Below are positions 8,821-17,799 of a DNA stretch of 64,000 nucleotides, in pieces. A model generated the notes under the pieces. The model had not been told where the DNA came from and made no database searches. It saw only the letters and a list, made by a program, of their open reading frames with translations. Each line of letters opens with the position of its first letter. Position 1 is the first letter of the stretch. Source of the stretch: Pseudomonadota bacterium (lineage in GTDB: Bacteria > Pseudomonadota > Alphaproteobacteria > Rhodobacterales > Rhodobacteraceae); NCBI GenBank assembly GCA_020161615.1, contig JAIUPD010000003.1, forward strand, positions 248,001 through 312,000. The letters are read 5' to 3'. Made by a program: the position numbers and the translations under genes.

Positions 8821-9055
8821 TGCCGCAGGCTCCGTGCTGTCCCCGGCCGACCGGAGCGGCCCGGGCCGACAGAGGGCGGGGTGCGACGGGACCGGAGGTT
8901 TTCAGGGGTCTCAGGCGCCGCGCGCCCTCGTTCGGCCGGCACGACGCGGGGCCGGACGAACGGAGGTCCGGGCTATCAGGCCGGCCGATCCATGGCAACC
9001 TCTGCCGGCCGGGAAGCGGCCCCCCGCTGTCATGCAGCCGTCACCAAGCCGGGGG

Positions 9056-9072
9056 TGTTCCGTTAGGGAACA
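9056..9072. promoter_or_regulatory. Inverted repeat upstream of the FMN-binding glutamate-synthase-like gene
   Basis: TGTTCC (9056-9061) and GGAACA (9067-9072) are perfect arms with a 5-bp spacer, about 40 bp before the ATG at 9115 and just before a possible -10 (GCTAGT). The placement fits an operator overlapping the promoter. The regulator is unknown. Confidence 0.4.
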
Positions 9073-9114
9073 TCTGCTAGTCTGACCTCCCCGACCCCAA
9101 GCCGGAGGAGCGTC

Positions 9115-10728
9115 ATGCTCTCTCAAACCCTGCGCTTATCCACTTTTGCGCTGGTAGTTCTTCTCACCCTCCTGTCGGCGATCCTGCTCGCCTGGTCGCT
9201 CTGGTTCCTGATCCCGCTGGTGATCTTTGCCGCATTGTCGGCCATGGGCGTCTACGACCAGATCCAGCCCCACCACGCGATCCTGCGCAATTACCCGGTT
9301 CTGGGGCATCTGCGCTATTTCTTCGAGATGATCCGCCCCGAGATCCGGCAATACCTTCTGGAAGAGGATGACGCCGAAGTCCCCTTCTCGCGCGAGGATC
9401 GCAACATCGTCTACCAGCGCGCCAAGAACGTCGAGGACAAGCGCCCCTTCGGCACCAAGGAAAAGGTCTATGGCGGGGGCTATATGTGGCTCACGCATTC
9501 GATCCGGCCGAAGAAGATCACCGACCACGACTTCCGCGTCCGCGTTGGCGGCCCCGATTGCAAACAGCCTTACGATCTGTCGCTCTACAACATCTCGGCC
9601 ATGAGCTTTGGCGCGCTCTCGGCCAATGCCATCCTGTCCCTGAACAAGGGCGCCAAGATGCAGGGCTTCGCCCATGACACCGGCGAGGGCGGGATCAGCC
9701 GCTATCACCGCGAGGGCGGGGGCGACCTGATCTATGAAGTCGGCACCGGCTATTTCGGCTGCCGCGCCCCGGACGGCAGTTTCGACGCCGAGAAATTCCG
9801 CCTCGTCGCCGCCGATCCCCAAGTCAAGATGATCGAGATCAAGATGAGCCAGGGCGCCAAGCCCGGCCAGGGCGGCATCCTGCCCGCCGCCAAGATCACG
9901 CCCGAGATTGCCGAGGCGCGCGGCGTGCCGATGGGCGAGGATTGCCACTCGCCCGATGCGCATTCAGCATTCTCGACGCCCATCGAGATGATGGAGTTCA
10001 TCGCCCGGCTGCGCGAGCTTTCGGGCGGCAAGCCCATCGGCTTCAAGCTCTGCGTCGGACACCGGCGGGAATTCATGTGCATCGTCAAGGCGATGCTGAA
10101 GACCGGCATCACCCCCGATTTCATCGTCGTCGATGGCAAGGAGGGCGGCACCGGCGCGGCGCCCCTGGAATTCGCCAACCATATGGGGATGCCGCTGGTC
10201 GAGGGGCTGACCTTCGTCCACAACGCGCTCAGGGGCGCGGGGCTCAGGGACCGCATCAAGATCGGTGCCTCGGGCAAGCTGATCCATGCCTTCGACATCG
10301 CACGGGCGCTGGCGATGGGGGCCGATTGGGCCAATTCGGCGCGCGGCTTCATGTTCGCCATCGGCTGCATCCAGGCCCAGGCCTGCCACACCAACCATTG
10401 CCCCTCGGGCGTGGCGACGCAGGACAAGGCCCGTCAGCGGGCGCTGGTGGTCAGCGACAAGGCGGTGCGCGTGGCCAATTTCCACCGCAACACGATGAAG
10501 GCCCTGGGCGACATGGCGGGCGCCGCGGGCCTGTCGCATCCGTCGGATTTCCTGCCCTGGCACCTGATGATGCGCGAGAACGACCGCGACATGGTTACCG
10601 GCGAGGATGTCTTTCCCTATATGCCCGAAGGCTTCCTGCTGCGCGAGGATGACGAGCGTTTCGGCTATATGAAGCGCTGGCGCCGGGCCAGCGCCGACAG
10701 TTTCGAACCCTTCGACGAAGGGGTCTAG
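9115..10728 (+). CDS. Membrane-anchored FMN-binding glutamate synthase family protein
   Basis: A 537-residue protein. Two hydrophobic segments (residues about 9-45) are followed by the FMN-binding central/large domain of glutamate synthase: NISAMSFGALSANAI, KMSQGAKPGQGG, DFIVVDGKEGGTGAAP. Cys418, Cys424 and Cys429 have the C-x5-C-x4-C spacing of the [3Fe-4S] cluster in GltB. The amidotransferase and GXGXG domains are absent, so it is not a full glutamate synthase. Stand-alone proteins of this class are presumed oxidoreductases of unknown substrate. GGAGGAG precedes the ATG. The stop overlaps the MarR stop by 3 bp. Confidence 0.85.
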   Translation: MLSQTLRLSTFALVVLLTLLSAILLAWSLWFLIPLVIFAALSAMGVYDQIQPHHAILRNYPVLGHLRYFFEMIRPEIRQYLLEEDDAEVPFSREDRNIVYQRAKNVEDKRPFGTKEKVYGGGYMWLTHSIRPKKITDHDFRVRVGGPDCKQPYDLSLYNISAMSFGALSANAILSLNKGAKMQGFAHDTGEGGISRYHREGGGDLIYEVGTGYFGCRAPDGSFDAEKFRLVAADPQVKMIEIKMSQGAKPGQGGILPAAKITPEIAEARGVPMGEDCHSPDAHSAFSTPIEMMEFIARLRELSGGKPIGFKLCVGHRREFMCIVKAMLKTGITPDFIVVDGKEGGTGAAPLEFANHMGMPLVEGLTFVHNALRGAGLRDRIKIGASGKLIHAFDIARALAMGADWANSARGFMFAIGCIQAQACHTNHCPSGVATQDKARQRALVVSDKAVRVANFHRNTMKALGDMAGAAGLSHPSDFLPWHLMMRENDRDMVTGEDVFPYMPEGFLLREDDERFGYMKRWRRASADSFEPFDEGV

Positions 10729-11174
10729 AAGGCCTCGCCCGGGACGACCACGGCCTGCAGCAACGCGACCAGCCGCGCCCGATCCTCGGGCGCGAGCGGG
10801 GCGAGCAGCGCCTGGTTGACACCCATCGCCGCCCTGCGCCAGCCGGGGGCGGCCTGCCGCGCGGCCTCGGTGGCGAAGATCCGGTGGCTGCGGCGCGAGG
10901 CGGGATCGGCCTCGCGCGTGACGAGCCCCGCCTCCGCCAAGGCATCGAGGTAACGGCTGATCTTCCAGGCCGGCATGGCGAAGATCGCGCCCAGCTCCGC
11001 CTGGGTCAGCCCTTCGGTTTCCAGCACCGCCATCATCAGCGCGAATTGCCCCAGCGCCAGACCATGCGGGGCCAGTGCCTGTTCCATCGCCGCCTCGAAC
11101 CGCTGCGACAGGCGCTGGACCAGCCAGCCGGGGCTGGCGTGACGGGTGGCTTTCGAGGCGGGCAGTTCGTCCAT
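10725..11174 (-). CDS. MarR family transcriptional regulator
   Basis: A 149-residue winged-helix protein. The HTH is visible in LALGQFALMMAVLETEGLTQ and AELGAIFAMPAWKISRYLDAL, followed by a wing with DPASRRSHRIFAT, as in MarR proteins. The ATG at 11174 (MDELPASK) has GGAAG just upstream and is preferred to upstream in-frame starts that would overlap the promoter. It is divergent from cytochrome b561 with a 98-bp spacer holding an inverted repeat, so it probably controls itself and that gene. Confidence 0.8.
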   Translation of the reverse strand: MDELPASKATRHASPGWLVQRLSQRFEAAMEQALAPHGLALGQFALMMAVLETEGLTQAELGAIFAMPAWKISRYLDALAEAGLVTREADPASRRSHRIFATEAARQAAPGWRRAAMGVNQALLAPLAPEDRARLVALLQAVVVPGEAF

Positions 11175-11204
11175 GTCTTCCGGGTAGCATCGGTTCGTCG
11201 CTTG

Positions 11205-11223
11205 AGCAATATTTGCAATTGCT
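11205..11223. promoter_or_regulatory. Inverted repeat between MarR and cytochrome b561 genes
   Basis: AGCAAT (11205-11210) and ATTGCT (11218-11223) are perfect 6-bp arms around ATTTGCA. The site is an AT-rich patch in a GC-rich region, midway between the divergent starts. A MarR dimer site is the natural interpretation, by position only. Confidence 0.5.
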
Positions 11224-11272
11224 ACTGTTGCAGAAGTTTGCGACACTGGGCCATCCCATCCCGGAGGTTGCC

Positions 11273-11812
11273 ATGCCCGCCCCTGCCCATCCTGCCCGCT
11301 ACCACCCCGCCCTTGTCGCCCTGCACTGGCTGGTCGCCCTTCTGGTGACGCTGGCGCTGATCGCCGGCGGCCTCGTCATCTCGGACATGCCCAATGCCGA
11401 GCCCGGCAAGGTCGACGCCCTGCGCATCCACGCGCTGATGGGGCTGAGCATCGGCGCGCTGATGCTGATCCGGCTGGCGGTGCGGCTGCGCACCGCCCAT
11501 CCGGCGCCGGCCACGACCGGCATCGCCCTGGCCGACCGGCTGGCGCCGCTGGCGCATGGGGCGCTCTATGCGCTGGTGCTGCTGATGGTGGCCTCGGGCA
11601 TCGCGCTCTCGCTGCAATCGGGGCTGATGGAAGCGCTCTTTGCCGATGCGCCAATGCCCGCCGATTTCCATGTCTTCGCGCCGCGGCAGGTGCATGGCTT
11701 CCTGGCCGATCTGCTGATCGCGCTGATCGTCCTGCATCTGGCGGCGGTGCTCTATCACGCGCTGGTTCGCCGCGACGGCCTGCTCAGGCGCATGGGCTTC
11801 GGCGCCCGGTGA
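11273..11812 (+). CDS. Cytochrome b561 family protein
   Basis: A 179-residue integral membrane protein with four hydrophobic helices. The histidines expected to ligate two b-type hemes are in ALHWLVALL, RIHALMGLSIG, APRQVHGFLADL and VLHLAAVLYHAL. Members move electrons across the inner membrane, often between quinol and superoxide or a periplasmic partner. GGAGG lies 5 bp before the ATG. The divergent MarR gene suggests stress- or ligand-controlled expression. Confidence 0.85.
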   Translation: MPAPAHPARYHPALVALHWLVALLVTLALIAGGLVISDMPNAEPGKVDALRIHALMGLSIGALMLIRLAVRLRTAHPAPATTGIALADRLAPLAHGALYALVLLMVASGIALSLQSGLMEALFADAPMPADFHVFAPRQVHGFLADLLIALIVLHLAAVLYHALVRRDGLLRRMGFGAR

Positions 11813-11819
11813 CGAGGGG

Positions 11820-11926
11820 GCGAGGGGGCTGCCGCCCCCTCGCACTCCCCTGCCCGGGAGGGGGCGTGCCCCCTCCCGGACCCTCCCCTGTCCAGAAAGA
11901 CTGCGTATTTGGTGCAGAATGAAAGG
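11820..11926 (+). repeat. GC-rich double-hairpin element with TATTT tail, copy 1
   Basis: Two perfect hairpins follow the cytochrome b561 stop: GCGAGGGGGC/GCCCCCTCGC (11820-11843, loop TGCC) and a 12-bp stem at 11854-11879 (CCGGGAGGGGGC, 2-nt loop). They are followed by a tail at 11903-11926 starting GCGTATTTGGTGCAGAATGA. The same tail with one mismatch recurs at 17002-17025, again after a GC-rich hairpin, and a looser copy is at 61032-61054. This is a dispersed intergenic element, probably acting at mRNA ends. Confidence 0.6.
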
Positions 11927-11929
11927 GCT

Positions 11930-11957
11930 TTGCGGCGGACCCCGGCAGGCGTATATC
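11930..11957 (+). promoter_or_regulatory. Probable leaderless promoter of rimO
   Basis: TTGCGG (11930-11935), a 16-bp spacer and TATATC (11952-11957) end only 7 bp before the rimO ATG. No Shine-Dalgarno sequence is visible. Transcription would start at or next to the A of the start codon, giving a leaderless mRNA. Confidence 0.45.
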
Positions 11958-11964
11958 GCCGCGT

Positions 11965-13353
11965 ATGAGCCAGAACCCTCCCAGCCTCCGCCCAGACCTT
12001 GCGCCGCGTGCGCTGATCCAGGACGCCCCCCGCGACCCAAACCGTGCGGGCCAGCCGACCATCGGCATGGTCAGCCTCGGCTGCCCCAAGGCGCTTGTGG
12101 ACAGCGAGCGGATCCTGACCCGGCTCCGCGCCGAGGGCTACGCGATCAGCCCCGATTACGCCGGCGCCGATGCAGTGATCGTCAACACCTGCGGGTTTCT
12201 GGACAGCGCCAAGGCCGAGAGCCTTGAGGCGATCGGCGAGGCGCTGCGCGAGAACGGGCGGGTCATCGTCACCGGCTGCCTGGGGGCCGAGCCCGAGTAT
12301 ATCACCGGCGCCCATCCCAAGGTCATGGCAGTCACCGGGCCCCATCAATACGAGCAGGTTCTGGACGCGGTGCATGGCGCGGTGCCGCCCTCGCCCGATC
12401 CTTTCATCGACCTTCTGCCCGCGGCCGGGGTCAAGCTGACGCCCCGGCATTTCAGCTATCTGAAGATTTCCGAGGGCTGCAACCATCATTGCAAGTTCTG
12501 CATCATCCCCGACATGCGCGGCCGTCTGGTCAGCCGTCCGGCCCATGCGGTGATCCGCGAGGCCGAGAAGCTGGTCGAAGCGGGGGTTCGCGAGCTGCTG
12601 GTGATTTCGCAGGACACTTCGGCTTACGGGGTCGACCTGAAACACGCCGAGGCCAAGGGGCACCGCGCGCATATCACCGACCTCGCCCGCGATCTGGGTT
12701 CGCTCGGCGCCTGGGTGCGGCTGCATTACGTCTATCCCTATCCGCATGTGCGCGACTTGATCCCGCTGATGGCCGAGGGGCTGGTCCTGCCTTACCTCGA
12801 CATCCCCTTCCAGCACGCCCACCCGGACACGCTGAAGCGGATGGCCCGCCCGGCGGCGGCGGCGAAGACGCTGGACGAGATCGCCCGCTGGCGTTCGGAT
12901 TGCCCCGAGATCGTGCTGCGCTCGACCTTCATCGTCGGCTATCCGGGCGAGACGGAAGAGGAATTCCAGACCCTGCTCGACTGGATGGACGAGGCGCAAC
13001 TGGATCGGGTCGGCTGCTTCCAGTACGAGGATGTGGCGGGCGCGCGCTCGAACGCGCTGCCGGACCATGTGGCGCCCGAGCTGAAACAAGAGCGCTGGGA
13101 ACGCTTCATGGAAAAGGCGCAGGCGATTTCCGAGGCGAAGCTGGCGGCGAAGCTGGGCTCGGTGCAGGAGGTGATCGTCGATACGGTCGATGACGAAGGC
13201 GCCACCTGCCGCACCAAGGCAGACGCCCCCGAGATCGACGGCAATCTGTTCATCGACGAGGATTTCGAGGGGCTGCAACCCGGCGATATCGTAAAAGTGG
13301 AAGTCGAAGAGGCTTCGGACTACGATCTCTGGGGCAGATTGTTGGAAAAGTGA
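11965..13353 (+). CDS. rimO: Ribosomal protein S12 methylthiotransferase RimO
   Basis: A 462-residue radical-SAM enzyme that methylthiolates the conserved aspartate of ribosomal protein S12. The N-terminal UPF0004 domain shows [12 protein letters not shown] and [10 protein letters not shown] with the three cysteines for the auxiliary 4Fe-4S cluster. The radical-SAM motif is CNHHCKFC (CxxxCxxC) in a [17 protein letters not shown] context typical of RimO rather than MiaB, and a TRAM domain closes the protein. The start at 11965 leaves no room for a ribosome-binding site. It converges with the hydrolase at 13360, 6 bp away. Confidence 0.95.
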   Translation: MSQNPPSLRPDLAPRALIQDAPRDPNRAGQPTIGMVSLGCPKALVDSERILTRLRAEGYAISPDYAGADAVIVNTCGFLDSAKAESLEAIGEALRENGRVIVTGCLGAEPEYITGAHPKVMAVTGPHQYEQVLDAVHGAVPPSPDPFIDLLPAAGVKLTPRHFSYLKISEGCNHHCKFCIIPDMRGRLVSRPAHAVIREAEKLVEAGVRELLVISQDTSAYGVDLKHAEAKGHRAHITDLARDLGSLGAWVRLHYVYPYPHVRDLIPLMAEGLVLPYLDIPFQHAHPDTLKRMARPAAAAKTLDEIARWRSDCPEIVLRSTFIVGYPGETEEEFQTLLDWMDEAQLDRVGCFQYEDVAGARSNALPDHVAPELKQERWERFMEKAQAISEAKLAAKLGSVQEVIVDTVDDEGATCRTKADAPEIDGNLFIDEDFEGLQPGDIVKVEVEEASDYDLWGRLLEK

Positions 13354-13359
13354 CAGCGG

Positions 13360-14211
13360 CTAGGCACCGCGAAATGTCAGCCATTCGCGGATGATTCCCG
13401 CCACCTCGGCCGGTTTCTGGTGGCAGATCCAGTGATCAGCGCCGGGAAGGCGGTGGATCGTCAGGTCGGGGCACCAAGCTTCGAGCCCCTCCAGGCAGAC
13501 CGGCAGAAGCGCCGTGTCGTCCTCGCCCCAGATCACCAGATGCGGGACCGGCACGCGCCCGGCCTCGACCGGCATCTCCGGCAGGTCGAGGGGCTCGCCC
13601 GGGCGCGCGACCCGCAGGGGTGAGGCGCGATACCAGTTCAGCATGCCGGTCAGCACCCCGGGGCGGGACCATTGCCCGAGATAGGCGTCAAGGACCGGAC
13701 CGGTCAGCCAGGACATATCCATCTTGGCTGCGAAAAGCCGCCGCAGCCCCGCGAAATCCTCGGCCGACAGCCGCGCCTCGGCGCCCGGGTCGCGCAGATA
13801 GTCGATATAGGCCGAGGCCGCGGATTGCGCCCCGCCCTTTGCCAGCTCACGCTGGAAGGGGCCGGGATGGACCCCGTTCACCACGACCAGCGCCGAGACC
13901 AGATCGGGGCGCCGGATGGCCAGCGCATAACCCACCGCCGCGCCCCAATCATGGGCGACGACCGGCAGGGGCGCGCCCAATTCCTCGATCAGCGCGGCGA
14001 TGTCGGCGACCAGATGCTTGATGCGATAGGCCTCGACCCCTTCGGGCGCGGGGCTCAGACCATAGCCCCGCTGGTCGGGGGCGATGCAGGACCGTTCCGG
14101 CAGATGCGCCGCGACCTCGGCCCAGGCGCCGCCGTATTCTGGAAAGCCGTGCAGCATAAGGAGCGGCGGTGCCGAGGGATCGCCCCAGCGGTGAAGGTGG
14201 AGGTCGGTCAT
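13360..14211 (-). CDS. Alpha/beta hydrolase, epoxide hydrolase/haloalkane dehalogenase type
   Basis: A 283-residue cytoplasmic hydrolase. LMLHGFPEYGGAW is the oxyanion-hole HGFP motif, and VVAHDWGAAVGYALA carries an aspartate nucleophile (HDWG), which separates it from serine esterases and points to epoxide hydrolase or dehalogenase chemistry. WGEDDTALL and GADHWICHQ supply the acid and the histidine. The ATG at 14211 gives MTDLHLHRWG, the normal N-terminus. It is downstream of, and co-directional with, the HEAT-like gene (31 bp gap). The substrate is unknown. Confidence 0.8.
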   Translation of the reverse strand: MTDLHLHRWGDPSAPPLLMLHGFPEYGGAWAEVAAHLPERSCIAPDQRGYGLSPAPEGVEAYRIKHLVADIAALIEELGAPLPVVAHDWGAAVGYALAIRRPDLVSALVVVNGVHPGPFQRELAKGGAQSAASAYIDYLRDPGAEARLSAEDFAGLRRLFAAKMDMSWLTGPVLDAYLGQWSRPGVLTGMLNWYRASPLRVARPGEPLDLPEMPVEAGRVPVPHLVIWGEDDTALLPVCLEGLEAWCPDLTIHRLPGADHWICHQKPAEVAGIIREWLTFRGA

Positions 14212-14242
14212 GCGGGCAGCCTCGGGCCGCGGGCCGCGCCTG

Positions 14243-15184
14243 TCAACGGGGAGAGAGGAACCAGGCCGCGCGGGCGCGGACCCCGGCATTGCGGTCCTTT
14301 GCCAGTTGCAGGGCCAAGGCCCGGGCCGCCTGCGGGTCGTGCGCGGCATAGGCTTTCAGCATCTCGGCCGCGACCTTGCGCACCTGGCTGCTGCGGTCGG
14401 CGGCGCCGAGGGCCATGACCGCGGCCACCTCCGGCGTGACGCTGAGCGGACGGCGCCCCGCCACCGGGTGATCGCCCCGCCAGCGGCACCCGCGCGGCGC
14501 GGTGTAGCTGACCTGCCCCCCGACCATCCACCACAGCGCCGAGGCGCGGAGCGAGGGATGCGCCGCCTCACGCAGCAGCATCGGCAGGGCGGCGTCAAAG
14601 GCCGGATCCCGCATCAGCCGCAGAAAGAGCGGGCGCACGGCCCGGCCCTGCCCGGTCCGAAGCACCTCGATCAGCGCCTCGGGCACCCGATCCAGAAGCG
14701 CCTGCCAGAGCCGCCGTCCGGTGGGCGAAATCCGCGAGGCGCTCTCGAGGCCCTCGCCGCGTGCCAGCGCCACCTCGGCGGCGACCCTCGGCGGGATCGC
14801 CGGCAGATGCCGGGCGAGTTGGGTCTCGGCGAGGCGGCGGACCTCGGGCACCCAATCGTCCAGCCGGGCGAGCAGCGCGGTGAGGTCGAGGGGATGCGCC
14901 GGCAGGGGCAGCCGCAGCAGCGCCGCATCGCGGTGAAAGCCGTTCGGGGAATGGATCAGCAGCCAGGCGAGATCGGGCGCCCGGGTCAGTGCCGCGCCCA
15001 TCGGCCCGGCCTGATGGAGCGTTCCGGCCACGGCCCGAATCCGCCGGGCCGTGGCCGGATACGCGGCCAGCGGCGCGGCGCGGGCCCGGGTCAGCAACGC
15101 CTCCAACGCCCCGGTATCGAGCGTTCCGGCGGCGAGTGTGGCCGACAAATGCGGGCCTTGGGCGGTGGGATCGGGCGGCATCAT
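14243..15184 (-). CDS. Hypothetical HEAT-repeat-like protein
   Basis: A 313-residue Ala/Leu/Arg-rich protein with repeated helical pairs such as LDLTALLARLDDWVPEVRRLAE, FLRLMRDPAFDAALPMLLREA and SSQVRKVAAEMLKAYAAHDPQAARALALQLAKD. These look like HEAT/armadillo repeats used as protein-binding scaffolds. No catalytic motif, signal peptide or membrane segment is seen. It starts at ATG 15184 (or 15181) and may be co-transcribed with the downstream hydrolase. The function is unknown. Confidence 0.6.
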   Translation of the reverse strand: MMPPDPTAQGPHLSATLAAGTLDTGALEALLTRARAAPLAAYPATARRIRAVAGTLHQAGPMGAALTRAPDLAWLLIHSPNGFHRDAALLRLPLPAHPLDLTALLARLDDWVPEVRRLAETQLARHLPAIPPRVAAEVALARGEGLESASRISPTGRRLWQALLDRVPEALIEVLRTGQGRAVRPLFLRLMRDPAFDAALPMLLREAAHPSLRASALWWMVGGQVSYTAPRGCRWRGDHPVAGRRPLSVTPEVAAVMALGAADRSSQVRKVAAEMLKAYAAHDPQAARALALQLAKDRNAGVRARAAWFLSPR

Positions 15185-15210
15185 GGCGGCATCCTATCCC
15201 ATCACTCGGG

Positions 15211-15390
15211 TCAGCGCCGCACGCTCGTTTGCGAGGGACGCACACACAGGATGCGCGAGATGATCGCCACCGTCGCGCCGGGCTGCGACAGGACCGGGGC
15301 GTGGTAGCAGATCGGCGCCACGGCGGCGGCGGGCAGCGGCGAGAGGATCGGAAGCAGCAGCAGGGCGGGGAGAAGGAGGAGGCGGGGCAT
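15211..15390 (-). CDS. Small exported hypothetical protein
   Basis: A 59-residue protein beginning MPRLLLLPALLLLPILSPLP, a strong hydrophobic signal sequence ending in an Ala-rich stretch, followed by a short mature part with two cysteines. GGAG lies 6 bp before the ATG at 15390; an in-frame ATG at 15402 has less support. It is 26 bp upstream of the HEAT-like gene on the same strand. Nothing further can be assigned. Confidence 0.4.
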   Translation of the reverse strand: MPRLLLLPALLLLPILSPLPAAAVAPICYHAPVLSQPGATVAIISRILCVRPSQTSVRR

Positions 15391-15497
15391 GGCTGGCTCC
15401 ATGCGGGGGTTGCGATCAGGGGACGATGGGATGACAGTAGCGCGCCCTGCCCGCCCCCGCGGTTCCCCGGGGCACAGCCCGTTTCAGGACCCGAGCC

Positions 15498-15920
15498 ATG
15501 ATCCGCCCGGCTATGCCCGACGACCTCGACCGCCTGCTGGCCATGGTGCATGCGCTGGCCGCCCATCATGGCGACCCGGCCGCCTGCACCCGCGCGGCGC
15601 TGGAACGCGACCTCTTCGGGCCCGACGCCTTTCTGACGGTGCTGATTGCCGAGGGCGGGTACACCGCGCTTTATCCCATGGTGTCGTTGCACTGGGGCGT
15701 GCGGGGGATGGAGATGCATCACCTCTATGTCGACCCTGCCCGGCGCGGCAGCGGGCTGGGCAAGGCCCTGGTCGAGGCGGCGATCGCGCAGACCCGGGCC
15801 CAGGGCGGGCGGTTCCTCGCGCTCGGCACCCATCCCGGCAACGACAAGGCGCGCGCCTTCTACGCCGCGCTGGGGTTCGAGCCCTTCCACCCCGGCGCCC
15901 GGATGCGGATCAAGTTCTGA
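15498..15920 (+). CDS. GNAT family N-acetyltransferase
   Basis: A 140-residue GNAT protein. The acetyl-CoA-binding motif A is LYVDPARRGSGLGKALVEAA (R/Q-x-x-G-x-G/A form), and the C-terminal motif B is NDKARAFYAALGFEPF. The acceptor substrate cannot be predicted. It is followed after 53 bp by the DUF1330 gene. Confidence 0.85.
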   Translation: MIRPAMPDDLDRLLAMVHALAAHHGDPAACTRAALERDLFGPDAFLTVLIAEGGYTALYPMVSLHWGVRGMEMHHLYVDPARRGSGLGKALVEAAIAQTRAQGGRFLALGTHPGNDKARAFYAALGFEPFHPGARMRIKF

Positions 15921-15973
15921 CTTGCGCCCGCCCGCCGGAACGCCAAGATCCGCCGGAAACCAAGGAGGACCCC

Positions 15974-16267
15974 ATGCCCAAAGCCTATTGGGTCGCGCAT
16001 GTCGACGTGGCCGACCCCGAGATCTATGCCAAATACCGCGAGGCCAACGCCATCCCCTTCGCCAGATACGGCGCGCGCTTCATCGTCCGGGGCGGGCCGC
16101 AAATCCAGCGCGAGGGGCAGAGCCGGGCCCGGACCGTGGTGATCGAATTCCCCGACCTCGCCGCTGCCACCGCCTGTTTCGACAGCCCCGAATACCAGGC
16201 GGCCAAGGCGATCCGTGACCCGATCTCGACCGCCGATCTGGTCATCGTCGAGGGTTACGAGGGCTAG
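15974..16267 (+). CDS. DUF1330 domain protein
   Basis: A 97-residue protein of the DUF1330 family, a dimeric alpha/beta (ferredoxin-like) barrel. Recognisable segments are [27 protein letters not shown] and a [14 protein letters not shown] motif. The biochemical role is not established for the family. AGGAGG precedes the ATG. It lies between the GNAT gene and hisB, all on the plus strand. Confidence 0.85.
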   Translation: MPKAYWVAHVDVADPEIYAKYREANAIPFARYGARFIVRGGPQIQREGQSRARTVVIEFPDLAAATACFDSPEYQAAKAIRDPISTADLVIVEGYEG

Positions 16268-16322
16268 TCAAACGCCCCTCCCCGCCCTATACCGGCCGCG
16301 TTCCCGCGATGGACCCGGACAT

Positions 16323-16910
16323 ATGCGCAGCGCCACGATTACCCGCAAGACCTCGGAAACCGAAATCAGCGTGACGCTGGATGTCGACGGCTCGGGCCGC
16401 TACGACAACCAGACGGGCGTCGGTTTCTTCGATCACATGCTGGACCAGCTGGCCCGGCACGCGCTGTTTGACCTGACGGTCCGGGCGGATGGCGATCTGC
16501 ATATCGACGACCACCACACGGTCGAGGATACCGGGATCGCCATCGGTCAGGCGCTGGCCAAGGCGCTGGGCGACAAGCGCGGGATCCGCCGTTATGGCGA
16601 ATGCGCGCTGCCGATGGACGACGCGCAGGTGCGCTGCGCGCTGGACCTGTCGGGGCGGCCGTTCCTGGTGTGGAACGTGGCGCTGCCGACGCAGAAGATC
16701 GGCACTTTCGACACCGAACTGGTGCGCGAATTCTTCCAGGCGCTGAGCACCCATAGCGGGATCACCCTGCACCTCGACCAGGTGCATGGGGTGAACAGCC
16801 ACCACATCGCCGAAGCCGCGTTCAAAGCCGTGGCCCGCGCCCTTCGCGACGCCTGCGAGGTCGATCCGCGCAAGGCGGATGCGGTGCCCTCGACCAAGGG
16901 CACGCTGTAA
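16323..16910 (+). CDS. hisB: Imidazoleglycerol-phosphate dehydratase
   Basis: A 195-residue monofunctional HisB catalysing the sixth step of histidine biosynthesis (imidazoleglycerol phosphate to imidazoleacetol phosphate). The manganese-binding signatures are [23 protein letters not shown] and [16 protein letters not shown]. Length matches the monofunctional family. hisH follows after 180 bp, interrupted by a GC-rich repeat element. Confidence 0.95.
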   Translation: MRSATITRKTSETEISVTLDVDGSGRYDNQTGVGFFDHMLDQLARHALFDLTVRADGDLHIDDHHTVEDTGIAIGQALAKALGDKRGIRRYGECALPMDDAQVRCALDLSGRPFLVWNVALPTQKIGTFDTELVREFFQALSTHSGITLHLDQVHGVNSHHIAEAAFKAVARALRDACEVDPRKADAVPSTKGTL

Positions 16911-16913
16911 CAA

Positions 16914-17025
16914 GCGCGCCACGGTCACTCCCCCCCGCCCGCCCCGTTCCCGTGGCGCGCGGCGCCCTGCCCCGGCGGCGGGTCACGGGGCGGGGTTGCA
17001 GGCGTATTTGGGGCAGAATGAAAGG
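16914..17025 (+). repeat. GC-rich hairpin element with TATTT tail, copy 2
   Basis: An 11-bp perfect stem (GCGCGCCACGG at 16914-16924, CCGTGGCGCGC at 16950-16960) starts right after the hisB stop. A smaller GCCCCG/CGGGGC hairpin and the tail at 17002-17025 (GCGTATTTGGGGCAGAATGA at its start) follow. The tail differs from copy 1 at one of 24 positions. The element fills the hisB-hisH gap. Confidence 0.6.
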
Positions 17026-17090
17026 CGGGCATGGTTCTGGACCATCGCCGTCACCTGCGCTAGGGGAAAGCCGCACAAGGGGTTTCAGCC

Positions 17091-17729
17091 ATGCTCACCG
17101 TCCTCGTCGATTACGAATCCGGCAACCTGCATTCGGCGCAGAAGGCCTTCGAGCGGATGGCGGCCGAGACCGGCACCGGCGCGGTGCGCGTGACCAACCG
17201 CCCCGAGGACGTGCTGGTCGCCGACCGCATCGTCCTGCCCGGCGACGGCGCCTTTCCCGCCTGCAAGCGCGAGCTTCTGGCCGCGACCGGCATGGTCGAG
17301 GCGCTGGAAGAAGCGGTGATCCGGCAGGGCAAGCCTTTCCTCGGCATCTGCGTCGGCATGCAGTTGCTGGCCACCGCCGGGCATGAATACGAAACCACCC
17401 CGGGCCTGGGCTGGATCGGCGGCGACGTGGTGCGGATCACGCCCTCGCAGCCCGCGATGAAGGTCCCGCACATGGGCTGGAACGACATGATCCTCGACCG
17501 GCCGCATCCGGTTCTGGCGGGGCTCAGGACCGGCGATCACGCCTATTTCGTCCATTCCTACCGCTTTCAGGTCGCCGATCCGGCGCATCTGCTGGCGCAT
17601 GTCGAGTATGGCGGGCCGGTGACCGCCATCGTCGGGCGCGACAACATCCTCGGCACGCAGTTCCACCCGGAAAAGAGCCAGTCGGCGGGCCTTCGCCTGA
17701 TCGCCAATTTCCTGCGCTGGAAACCCTGA
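17091..17729 (+). CDS. hisH: Imidazole glycerol phosphate synthase, glutamine amidotransferase subunit
   Basis: A 212-residue class I glutaminase that feeds ammonia to HisF in histidine biosynthesis. The catalytic cysteine is in FLGICVGMQLL and the His-Glu pair in GTQFHPEKSQ. The N-terminal DYESGNLHS is diagnostic of HisH. The partner hisF is not within the window downstream; a MurA-family gene follows instead. Confidence 0.95.
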   Translation: MLTVLVDYESGNLHSAQKAFERMAAETGTGAVRVTNRPEDVLVADRIVLPGDGAFPACKRELLAATGMVEALEEAVIRQGKPFLGICVGMQLLATAGHEYETTPGLGWIGGDVVRITPSQPAMKVPHMGWNDMILDRPHPVLAGLRTGDHAYFVHSYRFQVADPAHLLAHVEYGGPVTAIVGRDNILGTQFHPEKSQSAGLRLIANFLRWKP

Positions 17730-17799
17730 CCCGGGCGTCAAACCCGGTTCCCGTGCCGCCCTTCCTTTGCTAGATGTGGTAAAAAAGCAGGCGGCAGAC

